DNA of 64,000 nucleotides from Streptantibioticus_C sp963761325 (GTDB lineage: Bacteria; Actinomycetota; Actinomycetes; Streptomycetales; Streptomycetaceae): NCBI GenBank assembly GCA_963761325.1, contig CAVXGZ010000004.1, positions 310,001-374,000 on the forward strand, written 5' to 3'. The notes below the pieces were generated by a model. The model saw only the letters and a program-made list of their open reading frames with translations. It did no database searches and was not told the origin of the DNA. Position 1 is the first letter of the stretch; each line of letters begins with the position of its first letter. This document shows positions 1-9,046 of the stretch, in pieces. The translations under genes and the position numbers were made by a program.

Positions 1-591
1 GGTGAAGTCGCTTTCCACATCACCGTCACCCGGTGTGGAGAACACGATCGACAGCATGCGCCGCGGGTCGTAAGGCACCGGCAAGGCGTATTCGACGCGG
101 CGCGTAGCCACCTGCACGTCACGCTCGGGTTCGGCCGGGCGCACGTGTTCCCGCCGCACGGTCAGCGTGCCGACCAGTTCCTGCGTGGATGTCCGGACAT
201 CCCCCTGGGTCGGGACAAGGCTGGCGAGCAGCAACTCCGGTAAAAGAGGGACCGCTTCTTGCAAGGTGTGCTCGCTCACCACGAAGGACGCGGCGAGCGC
301 CACGCCGTAGCGCGTGGTCAAAGGGAGGTACAGGTCGAGTCCGCCGGCCTTTCGGGCATCGGTGATCTGCCGTGTGACGGAACGGCGCACCGTCAACCGG
401 TACTTCATCCCATCATCCTTGGAAACTTCCGGAGGAAGCTGCTTCAGACGGCTGAAGACCAGATCTTCCAGGGCCTGTTCGGTGCCGCCACGCAAGGGAA
501 TGCGTACCCACCCCGGAGGAATGATCAGGCGGTATCCGTTCGGCACCACCGGCGGTGCGGACCCGCCCACGTCCGGCTGCGGCACGGTCAC
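1..591 (-). CDS. Hypothetical protein, third gene of a T7SS-type operon (3' end outside window)
   Basis: The 197 codons visible are open to the window edge, so the C-terminus is missing. The GTG start at 591 overlaps the stop of the upstream gene by 4 bases (GTGA), which points to coupled translation. I recognise no domain, signal peptide or membrane segment. The visible part reads as a soluble mixed alpha/beta protein and includes NGYRLIIPPGWVRIPL near residue 18. It follows two genes whose products resemble type VII secretion substrates, so it could be a chaperone or partner of them. That role is inferred from position only. Confidence 0.75.
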   Translation of the reverse strand, partial: MTVPQPDVGGSAPPVVPNGYRLIIPPGWVRIPLRGGTEQALEDLVFSRLKQLPPEVSKDDGMKYRLTVRRSVTRQITDARKAGGLDLYLPLTTRYGVALAASFVVSEHTLQEAVPLLPELLLASLVPTQGDVRTSTQELVGTLTVRREHVRPAEPERDVQVATRRVEYALPVPYDPRRMLSIVFSTPGDGDVESDFT

Positions 592-1940
592 CACTGACTC
601 CCGATCGCCACGGTGTACTTCTCCTCAAGGTGCGCGTATTCGGAGGACCAGGCACCAGCGGCTTTGCTGCCCCAGTCGAATGCCGTGTTCGCCCCGGCGA
701 TGCCGCGCACCGCACCCATGGCGGTGTCGGCGTGGCGGCTGGCCTGCTGCACCGCCGGGTTGTGGGAATAACGGGTCCGCATGGCATTGATGTCCTTGTA
801 CTGTGCCGCCGCTTCCTTCTCGCCGCCGGCCAGGGCTCTTTCGGTACGACTGGGTTCAGGCATGGGGCGAGCGTGCTCCGCCGCGCGGGCCGCCGTGCCG
901 GCAGCCTCCGCTCTTCCCCGCACCACGCCCCTCGCCTGCCGGGCTCCTGCCCGCGCCGCCCGGCTCGCGGTCCGGCTGTTCGTTGTACGGTATGTATCCC
1001 GCAGGACGTTGTCCGAGTCCCGCATCACCTGGGAGCCCGCTTCTTCCGCCGCGGCTCCCTCGGACGCCAGCTTCGTCGCCGCGCGGATGGCCTTCAAGGA
1101 CTTCAGTGCCCGGCCCAGGGCAAACCCTCCGAGGAATCCGACGATATCCAGCCCGACATCGAACCACGAGCCGTTGCCGGTTGCAGCGGCGAGCACGTCC
1201 TTGACCGCCATGGCAATGCCGATCACTGTGCAGGCGATGACGATCCAGCCAGCCGGTGTGCAGAACAGGGCGATGATTCCGATGACGGATACGATGATGC
1301 CGAGAGCGTTGAAGATGTCGTTGAGCCAGCGGTTGCCGAGAACGTCCCCGACATCGTCGGAGAAGCGTTCCCACCAGCTGTCCTTGATGATGTCGTCGCA
1401 AGCGGCATCGATCTGCTTCGCGTAATGGGCGGCGCGGTGGTCGCGGTGGTCGGTGAGGCGGTGGAGAGAGACGCGGTAGGGCTGGACGGGATCGTCGTGG
1501 TGAGCGGGCGGGGGCACGGTAGCGTCGTGGGCGGGGTGATGTGCGGAGGCGGAGCCGGACGCGGCATGCTGGGCAGCCTTGGCCTGGTCCTCTGCGGACT
1601 GGGCATTGTGCAACAGGTGAACGGACTCGCCCTGGAAGTCCTCCAGTTCGCCGGCCCATGAGGTCAGATGGCCGTGGACGTGCTCGTACCGTTCGGCGAC
1701 CTCGCGCAGGTGCTTCTCCAGATCCATGGCCCCGCCCCGGAGCTTGTCGGCGTACTTGCCCTTGAGCCCCTCTCCATGGCCGATGACGCGCAAGTCGGCG
1801 GCCTGGTCACGCAGCCACTGGGCAACGTGCTTCATATGGCTGGCCTCGTCGCGTATGCCGGCCGGGTCCCCCGGAACGGGGTCGGTGTCGGTGAGCGGGG
1901 TCCAGTCGACGGGACGGTGAGCGCTGGAGGCACTGGTCAC
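588..1940 (-). CDS. Putative T7SS-secreted protein with N-terminal helical secretion domain and membrane segments (450 aa)
   Basis: The N-terminus begins with a WTPL...DPVPGDPAGI stretch followed by long helices (about residues 30-120). This matches the pattern of the putative T7SS secretion-signal domain found on actinobacterial polymorphic toxins and related WXG100 superfamily proteins. A His/Pro-rich linker (about 130-160) follows, then two adjacent hydrophobic segments (about residues 210-255, around GIIVSVIGIIALF and GWIVIACTVIGIAM), then a charged, Arg/Ala-rich C-terminal half. No known toxin catalytic motif is visible. The GTG start overlaps the upstream stop by 4 bases. It could be a membrane-acting effector or a structural T7SS substrate; family membership is inferred from the helical pattern alone. 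Confidence 0.85.
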   Translation of the reverse strand: MTSASSAHRPVDWTPLTDTDPVPGDPAGIRDEASHMKHVAQWLRDQAADLRVIGHGEGLKGKYADKLRGGAMDLEKHLREVAERYEHVHGHLTSWAGELEDFQGESVHLLHNAQSAEDQAKAAQHAASGSASAHHPAHDATVPPPAHHDDPVQPYRVSLHRLTDHRDHRAAHYAKQIDAACDDIIKDSWWERFSDDVGDVLGNRWLNDIFNALGIIVSVIGIIALFCTPAGWIVIACTVIGIAMAVKDVLAAATGNGSWFDVGLDIVGFLGGFALGRALKSLKAIRAATKLASEGAAAEEAGSQVMRDSDNVLRDTYRTTNSRTASRAARAGARQARGVVRGRAEAAGTAARAAEHARPMPEPSRTERALAGGEKEAAAQYKDINAMRTRYSHNPAVQQASRHADTAMGAVRGIAGANTAFDWGSKAAGAWSSEYAHLEEKYTVAIGSQW

Positions 1941-2257
1941 TGGTGACCCGCCTTGCCGCCGTTGTGTGTATGACCGTGTCCGGTAAGGTTCTTGGCTAGT
2001 TTGCGGTCGGCCTCGCGGAAGACCTTGCGGGTATCGGTCACCATGCCGCCAACCGCTTCGATCGTCGTCAGCAGCTTCTTCCGGTAGTGCGACCAGTTGT
2101 CGAAGAAGCCGCCCATGGCCGTCTCGACGGCCGGTGCTCCCCAGATCGCATCGAGGCCATCCTTCTGATCATCCAGATGGCTGAACTCGCTGTGCAAGCG
2201 GTTCAACCGCCGCTCGGAGTCAGCTAATACCTCATCGTTCACTTGCAGATCTGCCAT
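1937..2257 (-). CDS. WXG100-like small helical protein (106 aa)
   Basis: This is an about 100-residue, largely helical protein with a central IWGAPAV, a WxG-like turn, separating two helical stretches. That is the architecture of WXG100 (EsxA/B-like) proteins, which are exported by type VII systems or pair with larger substrates. A longer reading from 2281 or 2401 is possible. I chose ATG 2257 because GGGGGAG lies about 5 bases upstream, while the earlier starts lack a good ribosome binding site. It is the first gene of a three-gene overlapping operon. A His/Gly-rich tail (HGHTHNGGKAGHQ) is unusual and could bind metal. The assignment rests on length and pattern. Confidence 0.75.
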   Translation of the reverse strand: MADLQVNDEVLADSERRLNRLHSEFSHLDDQKDGLDAIWGAPAVETAMGGFFDNWSHYRKKLLTTIEAVGGMVTDTRKVFREADRKLAKNLTGHGHTHNGGKAGHQ

Positions 2258-2285
2258 ACCGGCTCCCCCCGGATCAGTCATCGCC

Positions 2286-2313
2286 TGGTCGTCGCCGACC
2301 TCGGCGACGACCA
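2286..2313. promoter_or_regulatory. Perfect 13-bp palindrome upstream of the WXG100-like operon
   Basis: TGGTCGTCGCCGA and its exact reverse complement are separated by only two bases (CC). It lies 29 bases upstream of the ATG at 2257, between the gene and an AT-rich TATATT that could be a minus-strand -10 box (around 2320-2330). It could be an operator or a hairpin in the 5' untranslated leader. No regulator gene is adjacent. Confidence 0.5.
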
Positions 2314-2609
2314 AGTGCCAATATAAAGTGACGCGGTGACACTTCGCCGTTTGATGCGGGGGCTGCACGGAATGATCACGGGATGTGACCGTGAGTTCCA
2401 TGCATAGCGTTGAGACGACGTGGAGTCAGCGCCACTGCCTGCTGCCTCGGCGTGGTCGCTGTACGCCTGGTCGTCGGCATCCCCCGTGCTGGAAATCTGC
2501 CGCCCGCCTGCACCGACGACGACCACCCCGTCGAGGTTGACCCAGGCTCCGGGGCGGCGGCGAACCCGACGTGCGTCTGCGCCCGTCATGACTGGCTGAG
2601 GGGCTGACA

Positions 2610-2640
2610 TCCCGTCCGGCGTCGCCCAGGCCGGACGGGA
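2610..2640 (-). terminator. Hairpin downstream of the antiporter gene
   Basis: The 11-bp arms TCCCGTCCGGC and GCCGGACGGGA are perfect complements around a 9-base loop, about 68 bases past the antiporter stop in the minus direction. There is no T-run after it, as is common for terminators in high-GC actinobacteria. Confidence 0.55.
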
Positions 2641-2707
2641 CACGCGTCTGTTCGGGACGCCTTGAAGGCGACAAGACGGCCGCCGTGCTCAGCCCGTCGG
2701 TTCTCGG

Positions 2708-4003
2708 TTATGAACCCGTGGCGGTCGGCTGTGACGGCTGCGGCGCTTCGCCCATCTCCTCGGCGCGGGCGTACGGGAGCCGGGAGATGAAGGGGCCGGC
2801 CATACCGGTGGTGACCAAGGCCATGATGACCATCATGGTGAACATGCGGTCGTCCAGGACGCCCATGGTCACACCGACGTTGAGGATGATCAGTTCGGTC
2901 AGGCCGCGGGTGTTCATGAGCAGGCCGACCATGTGGGAGTCGCGCCAGGACATGCCGGACAGGCGGGCGGCGCCGGTCGCTCCGACGAGTTTGCCGAGGC
3001 AGGCGACCACGATCACGCTCAGCAGTTCCAGCACGCCGCTTGCGCCGAGCCTCGTGACGTCGACGGAGAGTCCGGTGACGACGAAGAACACCGGCAGCAG
3101 CAAGGCGGTGACGTGCTCCATCGGCACCTGCGCCCGCGACTTCAGCGACGGGCTGCCGTCCTTCGGCATGATCAGGCCGAAGGAGAACGCCCCGAAGATG
3201 GCGTCGAGCCCGATCAGGTTCGTCACGTAGCCGGCGAGGAGCGCGCCGGCGGCGAGCACGCCGAGTATCTGCGGCGAGACGTCGCCGTTGCGGGTCATCC
3301 GTGTGATCAGCAGCCGCAGCAGCGGACGGACGACGAGGCCGAGCACGACGGCGTACAGCGCGGAGAATCCGACGACCCTCAGCAGTTGCCCGAAACCGGA
3401 AGAGGCGGCGACGGCGCCGACGAGCGCGAGCATGCACCAGGCGAGCACGTCGCCCACCGCCGCGCTGGCCAGGGCGAGGGCGCCCAGCGAGGTCATCTGC
3501 AGGCGGTGTTCGAGGATGATCCGCGCGAGCACCGGGAAGGCCGTGATGGCCATCGCCGTTCCGACGAAGAGCACGAACGCCGTCTCGCTGACGCGGTGGC
3601 CGTTGACCGTGGCGTGGTCGTGGAAGAGCCACGTCGCCAGCAGGACGCCGGTCACGAAGGGCAGGGCGATCGACGACGTGGAGACGCCGAGGACGGCGCT
3701 GCCCTTGCGGCGTACCTCACCGGGGTTCATCTGCCAGCCGACGAGGAACATGAACAGCAGGATCCCGACCTGCGCGACAGCCGACAGGCCGGGTCTCACG
3801 GCGAGGGGAAACAGCCGCGCGGGGAGGTTGCCGGGTAACAGGCCGAGCAGGCTCGGGCCCAGCGCGATGCCCGCGATGATCTCGGCGATCACCCGCGGTT
3901 GCCGCAGCCGCCGGAACAGCGGAGCCAGCGCGGCGCTGACGACCAGCACGGCCGCGACATCGGCCATCGCCTCCGTCAGGAGCAGAGTCGAGTTCTGAGC
4001 CAC
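2708..4003 (-). CDS. Cation/proton antiporter, CPA2 (Na+/H+ exchanger) family (431 aa)
   Basis: This is an integral membrane exchanger that would swap Na+ or K+ for protons across the cytoplasmic membrane. It has about 12 hydrophobic segments and an N-terminal repeat with RVIAEIIAGIALGPSLLG, typical of the Na_H_Exchanger/KefB-like domain. Around residue 305 a second signature region reads LLLPVFFVVTGLSVD, and MNTRGLTELIILN near residue 365 is the characteristic conserved segment. There is no C-terminal TrkA/RCK domain, so it is a bare transporter domain. Similar proteins sit beside antibiotic genes, but nothing here ties this one to the neighbouring clusters. The substrate is not determined. 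Confidence 0.93.
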   Translation of the reverse strand: MAQNSTLLLTEAMADVAAVLVVSAALAPLFRRLRQPRVIAEIIAGIALGPSLLGLLPGNLPARLFPLAVRPGLSAVAQVGILLFMFLVGWQMNPGEVRRKGSAVLGVSTSSIALPFVTGVLLATWLFHDHATVNGHRVSETAFVLFVGTAMAITAFPVLARIILEHRLQMTSLGALALASAAVGDVLAWCMLALVGAVAASSGFGQLLRVVGFSALYAVVLGLVVRPLLRLLITRMTRNGDVSPQILGVLAAGALLAGYVTNLIGLDAIFGAFSFGLIMPKDGSPSLKSRAQVPMEHVTALLLPVFFVVTGLSVDVTRLGASGVLELLSVIVVACLGKLVGATGAARLSGMSWRDSHMVGLLMNTRGLTELIILNVGVTMGVLDDRMFTMMVIMALVTTGMAGPFISRLPYARAEEMGEAPQPSQPTATGS

Positions 4004-4448
4004 ACGTCACCTCACGAGAAGTCGGACCGTACCGAACAGCCGGGCAAATGATCGGCCCTGACGGCCGCCCGCGGAACCCGTTCGACGGATACCGCGCCGC
4101 CGGCTCGCGCATCGCCGCCTGCGCATAACGGGCACTCACCGTCCGACCCTTCGCCGCGCGGTCCGGCCGCCGCCGCCTCACCGGTGAACGGCCCGATGCG
4201 CTGCGGGTCCTCCGCTCGGGAACGGCAGCCGTCGGGGTTGGCTCTTCGGGGACGCCGCGGAACTGCCAACCACCGTGAACTGTGAAGAGGCGGGATCATG
4301 CCCGTCATCTCCCGCTGCGGAAAAGTCAATATCCACACAGAACGGCAGCGTGCGATGCGCAGACCACCGGGAGAAAGCGATCGGTGGGCCGTCCGCGCTG
4401 CCGGGTAGCGTGGGCCGCCAGGGGAGTCGACGCGGGTGGGGGCAGGGT
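4004..4448. other. 445-base intergenic stretch between divergent genes
   Basis: It separates the antiporter (minus) from the WXG100/RHS operon (plus) and must hold both promoters. The overlapping frames on both strands (for example 4012-4338 minus) show no domain pattern and look non-coding. I see no strong palindrome or consensus promoter that I would name. Confidence 0.4.
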
Positions 4449-4820
4449 ATGAGTGACGGCCGTGTGCTGGAGATCAGCACGGCGGACCTGAAGACGGCGG
4501 CACCGGTTTTCCAGACGCAGGCGGTAAGCCTGAGCGACGCGTTGACCGCGCTGGTGAACACGTTGGACAGACTGGGCAGCCCGTGGGGGCAGGACGGTCC
4601 GGGCAAGAAGTTCGAGCACACGTACACGCCGGCGCAAAAACAGATCGAAGGCGCGGCGGGGATCGCGGTGCTGGGGCTGACGAGCATTCATGAGGCCATG
4701 AGTGACATGGCCGAGGGGTACGGCACGCAAGACGCGGCGGTGGCGGCGGTCTTCAGCGAGCAGGGTGGGGTCTCCGGTGATCCGGCCGGACCGGTGGCTC
4801 CCGCCGGGGGCGCGAAGTGA
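4449..4820 (+). CDS. WXG100-like protein encoded ahead of the RHS toxin (123 aa)
   Basis: This is a small helical protein with the ESX partner pattern: a first helix (DLKTAAPVFQTQAVSLSDAL), a turn at GSPWGQDGPG (WxG-like) around residues 44-53, and a second long helix (GIAVLGLTSIHEAMSDMAEGY). A longer frame opens at 4275, but the ATG at 4449 is preceded by a GGGGGCAGGG ribosome-binding stretch and the domain begins immediately after it. Its stop overlaps the GTG of the RHS gene by 4 bases, so the two are translated together. The likely role is secretion partner or chaperone of the toxin's N-terminus. The family call is from architecture. Confidence 0.8.
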   Translation: MSDGRVLEISTADLKTAAPVFQTQAVSLSDALTALVNTLDRLGSPWGQDGPGKKFEHTYTPAQKQIEGAAGIAVLGLTSIHEAMSDMAEGYGTQDAAVAAVFSEQGGVSGDPAGPVAPAGGAK

Positions 4821-7800
4821 GCGTCGAATCGGAGGCTCGCAGCATTCTGCTGGACATGGGGATGTGGTGGCCGGACGCGGATTCCGCTGCCCTGCGGGAG
4901 GCGGCGACAGCATGGCGGACGTTCGCGACGGCAGTCGACGGCGTGCGTACACCGACGGGCCGGACGGCGGCGTCGCTCATCCACAACAACCGTGGTCAGG
5001 CCATCGAGGCGTTCTCCACATTCTGGAGCCAGTACGCGATGGGCCAGGACGGGGGTTGGCTGGACGATCTGGCGACGGCCGCTCGATCGATGGCGTCGGG
5101 GCTGGAGAAGTACGCGAAGGCGGTCGACAGGGCGGTCGACCGGTTGTGGACCGAGATCGGTATCAGCGCGGCGGTGATCGTGGCCGGGGTGGGACTGACG
5201 TTCTTCACCGCCGGGATCTCGGACGGTGCCGCAGCCGTCGCGGCGGAGGGGATCATCGAGCTGTCCGCGGAGTTGGGTGTCGAGGTGTCGGAGACAGTCG
5301 CGACGATCGCGGCAACCACACTGACTGGCGCCGCGTTCGGCAGCGTGGAGTCGATGACGCTGGACGCGGCGGTCACACAGCCGTTGCGGATCGCCACCGG
5401 GCTGCAGCAGCACTTCAGCCTGAGCGAGGTCGACAGCTCCGCCAAGAGCGGCATGTTGTGGGGCGGCGGGCTCGGACTGGGCGGCGGGATTCTTGCTGCG
5501 GGAGTCAGCGGTGAACTCAGCGGGCTGTTCAACGGCGTTCCAAAGGATCTTCGGCCGCCGGTTCTCCGACCGAACCTGATCGACGAGGGATCGGCGGGTC
5601 GGCCGAAGGACTCGGTCACCCGGTGCAACGACCCGGTGGACGTGGCAACCGGCGAGATGCTCATGCCGCAGACGGACCTGGACCTGCCCGGCGCGCTGCC
5701 CCTGGTGTTCGAACGCACACACTTCTCGTCGGGCTCCGCGGGGTCTGCGTTCGGCCGCACCTGGATGTCGACACTGGACGAAGCGGTCCAACTCGACGTG
5801 AACGGAGTGGTGTTCGCCTCGGCCGACGGGGTACGGCTGGCGTATCCGGTGCCGAGACCGGATGAGGCAGTGCTGCCGTCGAAGGGCGCGCGGTGGCCAC
5901 TCGTGTGGGATGGCCGGCGGGACGGCGTCTTCACGATCACCGACACGGACACCGGGATCGTGCGTACGTTCAGTGGCTCGGTACCGGTCGGCTCGCCGGG
6001 GGTCGTGCACGTGCCGGTGGACTCCTGGCACGATCGCAACGGCCACCGCATCGACGTCGAACGCGACCACCGTGGCGTCCCGACCGGTCTGCGGCATTCC
6101 GGCGGCTACTTCGTCGCGATCGACACCCTCGGTCCCCGAGTCACCGCTCTGCGCCTGCTGGAGACACCGCCGTCGCGCTACGAACCGTATGACCCGACGA
6201 CCCACGCGGACGCCGGCACGGTGATCGTGCGCTACGGCTACGACGCCGACGGTCGGCTGACCGACGTCGTCAACTCCTCCGATCTGTCTCTGCGGTTCAC
6301 CTACGACGACGACGAACGCATCACCTCGTGGACCGACCGCAACGGCACGCACTTCAGCTACGTCTACGACACCGCCGGCCGCGTCCTGCGCACCGAGGGC
6401 ACGGACGGGGTGATGGCGGGTGGGTTCGCCTATGACGATGCCGACCGGATCACCACGTACACCGACTCACTCGGCCACCGCACCCGCTATCGGCACGACG
6501 CCGACGGGCTGGTGATCGAGGAGACCGATCCCCTCGGGAATGTCACACGCACCACGTGGGATCCCGTCACGCAGCAACGCCTCACGTCGACTGACCCACT
6601 GCACCGCACGACGGCCTACACCTACGACGACGCGGGCCGGTTGAGCGGCGTGACACTGCCGGACGGCAGCACGTCCCAGGTCACCTACGGTGAAGTAGGC
6701 CTGCCCGTAAGGATGGTGGATCCCACAGGCGCGGTCTGGCACAACGCGTATGACGAGCGCGGGAACCTGCTGACCGCGACGGATCCGCTTGGCGGGATCA
6801 GCAGGTATGCCTATGACGATGCCGGGCATCCGGTTAGCGTCACTGACGCGCTCGGTGACGTACGTCAACTGACCTGCAACGCGGCCGGGTTGCCGATGGC
6901 GGTCACCGATGGACTCGGCCACCCCACCACCGTGGTGCGGGACGCGTTCGGCCGGGTCGTCGAGGCGGCCGATCCGCTCGGCCGTGTCACGCGCCTCGGC
7001 TGGACGGTCGAGGGCAAGCCGTCATGGCGCGAAACCCCGGACGGAGCACGGGAGTCGTGGAGCTGGGACGGCGAGGGCAACCTGCTGACCCACACCGACC
7101 AGGCTGGCAACGTCACGACGTATACGACGGGAACGTTCGACCTGCCCACCACCCGTACCGACCCCGACGGCACCAGCTACACGTTCACCCACGACACAGA
7201 GCTACGCGTCACCGCGGTCACCAACCCCCATGGCCTGAGATGGAGTTACACCTACGATCCGGCGGGACGGCTGATCTCGGAGACCGACTTCAACGGCCGT
7301 AACCTCACCTATACCCACGACGCCACCGGCGCCCTGACCTCCCGTACCAACGGCGCCGGCGAAACAGTGCGTCTCAAGCGAGACCTGCTCGGCCGGATCG
7401 TCGAACAACGCTACGAGGATGGTGCGTTGACGAGCTTCGGCTATGACGCCGCCGGGCAGCTGGTGGAGGCATCCAACTCCGACGCCCAAGTCGGCATCGA
7501 GCGCGACGCTCTCGGGCGCCCGCTTGCCGAAACGGTCAACGGTCTTACTCTGAGGAGCACTTACGACCTGCTCGGCCGCCTGGTCAGCCGCACCACACCC
7601 TCCGGGCTGATGTCCAGGTGGACGTGGGACTCCGCCGGGCGACCGGTCGGACTCGCCAACGACACCGGGACGATCGCGTTCGCCTACGATGCCGCCGACC
7701 GGGAGACCGGACGCCGCCTCGGCGACGGCGCCACCCTCACGCAGGAGTGGGATGCCGCCGACCGGCTCGCCACGCAGATCGTTACCTCGGCGCACCGGCT

Positions 7801-9046
7801 TCTCCAACACCGGGCCTACGCCTACCGCCCCGACGGCTGTCTCACCGAGATCCGCGAACTCACCGCAGGCACGCGGCGTTTCGACCTCAACCCCACCGGT
7901 CGGGTCACCGCCGTGCATGCCCACGGCTGGAGCGAGGTTTACGCCTACGACACCGCCGGCAATCTCACCCACGCCACCGCACCTGACCATCCTTCCCCCG
8001 GCGAAAGGAAGTTCACCGGCACGCTCATCCAGCACGCCGGCCGCACCCGCTTCGAGCACGACAGGCAAGGACGCCTGACCCGCAAGACGGTCTCGCTGCT
8101 CAACGGCCAAAAGCACGAGTGGAATTACACCTGGAACGCGGAGGACCGCCTCACCCGGGTGGCGATGTCGTCGGGCGAGCAGTGGCACTACGCCTACGAC
8201 CCCCTCGGCCGCCGTGTCGCCAAGTGGCGTGTGACCGACGACGGCGGCCAGGCTGACCGTGTCGATTTCACCTGGGACGGCACCCGCACCGCCGAACAGA
8301 CGAGCACCGACGGCACCACGATCACCTGGGACCACCTTCCCGGCACACACCGCCCGGTGGCCCAGACCACTCACCACCCCGCCACCCCCGGCAACTCCAC
8401 CCTCTTCGCCCGCCTCTCCGGCCCGGCCCGACCCGCACCCCGCTTCCACGCCGTCATCACCGACGCCGCCGGCACCCCCACCGAACTCCTCACCCCCGAC
8501 GGCTCCCTCGCCTGGCAGGCCCGCACCGCCCTCTGGGGCACGCCGCTGCCCGCCGCCTCCCCGGATGCGACCGACTGCCCGCTCCGCTTCCCCGGCCAGT
8601 ACGCCGACGCCGAAACCGGCCTTCACTACAACTACTTCCGCTACTACGACCCCGAGACTGCGCGGTACGCCTCCGCCGACCCGCTTGGCCTCGAACCGGC
8701 GGACAACCACCACGGGTACGTCGGAAACCCTTTTCTGGTCGTGGATGTTCTGGGCCTAACCCCCTGTGATTCCCGTGCGACGTGGGAGTTGACCAAGGAT
8801 GGGGCCTCGCGGATATTGAAGGGCGGACCCTTCAAGACGACCTTCTACAAGAGCTCTTCGGACGCTACGTGGTGGACGCCGGACATCACAGGCCACGGCG
8901 AATCCGCGTTCAAGGTGTTCCGCGAAACGAGCAAGGGGCTGGAGTGGATATCCGATGCCGATAAGTATGGCGACTACATGCCGGACAAATGGAAGGGCGA
9001 TACCGGTAAATTCATTCCGTGGAAGAACCTGAGAGGAGCGAAGTGA
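4817..9046 (+). CDS. RHS/YD-repeat polymorphic toxin with T7SS-type N-terminal domain (1409 aa)
   Basis: This looks like a large secreted toxin that delivers its C-terminal domain to rival cells. Residues 1-110 form a WXG100_2/CpnT-like helical domain (WWPDADSAALREAA...TAAS), followed by a hydrophobic stretch (about 114-135) and an Ala/Gly-rich linker. An RHS N-terminal (DUF6531-type) segment starts near residue 272 (DPVDVATGEMLMPQTDLDLPG). YD repeats such as YGYDADGRL run from about 472 to 1130 and would build the RHS shell. The core motif YFRYYDPETARYASADPLGL ends near 1292, and the variable toxin domain is 1315-1409. The GTG start overlaps the previous stop by 4 bases, and the stop overlaps the next ATG. 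Base composition is less GC-rich than the neighbouring NRPS cluster, which suggests horizontal acquisition. Confidence 0.95.
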   Translation: MSVESEARSILLDMGMWWPDADSAALREAATAWRTFATAVDGVRTPTGRTAASLIHNNRGQAIEAFSTFWSQYAMGQDGGWLDDLATAARSMASGLEKYAKAVDRAVDRLWTEIGISAAVIVAGVGLTFFTAGISDGAAAVAAEGIIELSAELGVEVSETVATIAATTLTGAAFGSVESMTLDAAVTQPLRIATGLQQHFSLSEVDSSAKSGMLWGGGLGLGGGILAAGVSGELSGLFNGVPKDLRPPVLRPNLIDEGSAGRPKDSVTRCNDPVDVATGEMLMPQTDLDLPGALPLVFERTHFSSGSAGSAFGRTWMSTLDEAVQLDVNGVVFASADGVRLAYPVPRPDEAVLPSKGARWPLVWDGRRDGVFTITDTDTGIVRTFSGSVPVGSPGVVHVPVDSWHDRNGHRIDVERDHRGVPTGLRHSGGYFVAIDTLGPRVTALRLLETPPSRYEPYDPTTHADAGTVIVRYGYDADGRLTDVVNSSDLSLRFTYDDDERITSWTDRNGTHFSYVYDTAGRVLRTEGTDGVMAGGFAYDDADRITTYTDSLGHRTRYRHDADGLVIEETDPLGNVTRTTWDPVTQQRLTSTDPLHRTTAYTYDDAGRLSGVTLPDGSTSQVTYGEVGLPVRMVDPTGAVWHNAYDERGNLLTATDPLGGISRYAYDDAGHPVSVTDALGDVRQLTCNAAGLPMAVTDGLGHPTTVVRDAFGRVVEAADPLGRVTRLGWTVEGKPSWRETPDGARESWSWDGEGNLLTHTDQAGNVTTYTTGTFDLPTTRTDPDGTSYTFTHDTELRVTAVTNPHGLRWSYTYDPAGRLISETDFNGRNLTYTHDATGALTSRTNGAGETVRLKRDLLGRIVEQRYEDGALTSFGYDAAGQLVEASNSDAQVGIERDALGRPLAETVNGLTLRSTYDLLGRLVSRTTPSGLMSRWTWDSAGRPVGLANDTGTIAFAYDAADRETGRRLGDGATLTQEWDAADRLATQIVTSAHRLLQHRAYAYRPDGCLTEIRELTAGTRRFDLNPTGRVTAVHAHGWSEVYAYDTAGNLTHATAPDHPSPGERKFTGTLIQHAGRTRFEHDRQGRLTRKTVSLLNGQKHEWNYTWNAEDRLTRVAMSSGEQWHYAYDPLGRRVAKWRVTDDGGQADRVDFTWDGTRTAEQTSTDGTTITWDHLPGTHRPVAQTTHHPATPGNSTLFARLSGPARPAPRFHAVITDAAGTPTELLTPDGSLAWQARTALWGTPLPAASPDATDCPLRFPGQYADAETGLHYNYFRYYDPETARYASADPLGLEPADNHHGYVGNPFLVVDVLGLTPCDSRATWELTKDGASRILKGGPFKTTFYKSSSDATWWTPDITGHGESAFKVFRETSKGLEWISDADKYGDYMPDKWKGDTGKFIPWKNLRGAK

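Larger units (their letters stand above)
2258..2707. other. 450-base intergenic stretch
   Basis: It lies between the WXG100-like operon and the end of the antiporter gene. I find no convincing coding frame; the short open frames on both strands have no family resemblance. It holds the 2286-2313 palindrome, a probable minus-strand promoter region near 2314-2370, and a terminator-like hairpin at 2610-2640. Confidence 0.5.

Noticed and set aside
4688..6352. 554-codon minus-strand frame opposite the RHS toxin
   Set aside because: No ribosome site or family motif; the plus-strand RHS protein explains the region.
7202..8713. 503-codon Gly/Val/Glu-rich minus-strand frame opposite the YD repeats
   Set aside because: A consequence of the repeated YD codons read backwards; no plausible protein.
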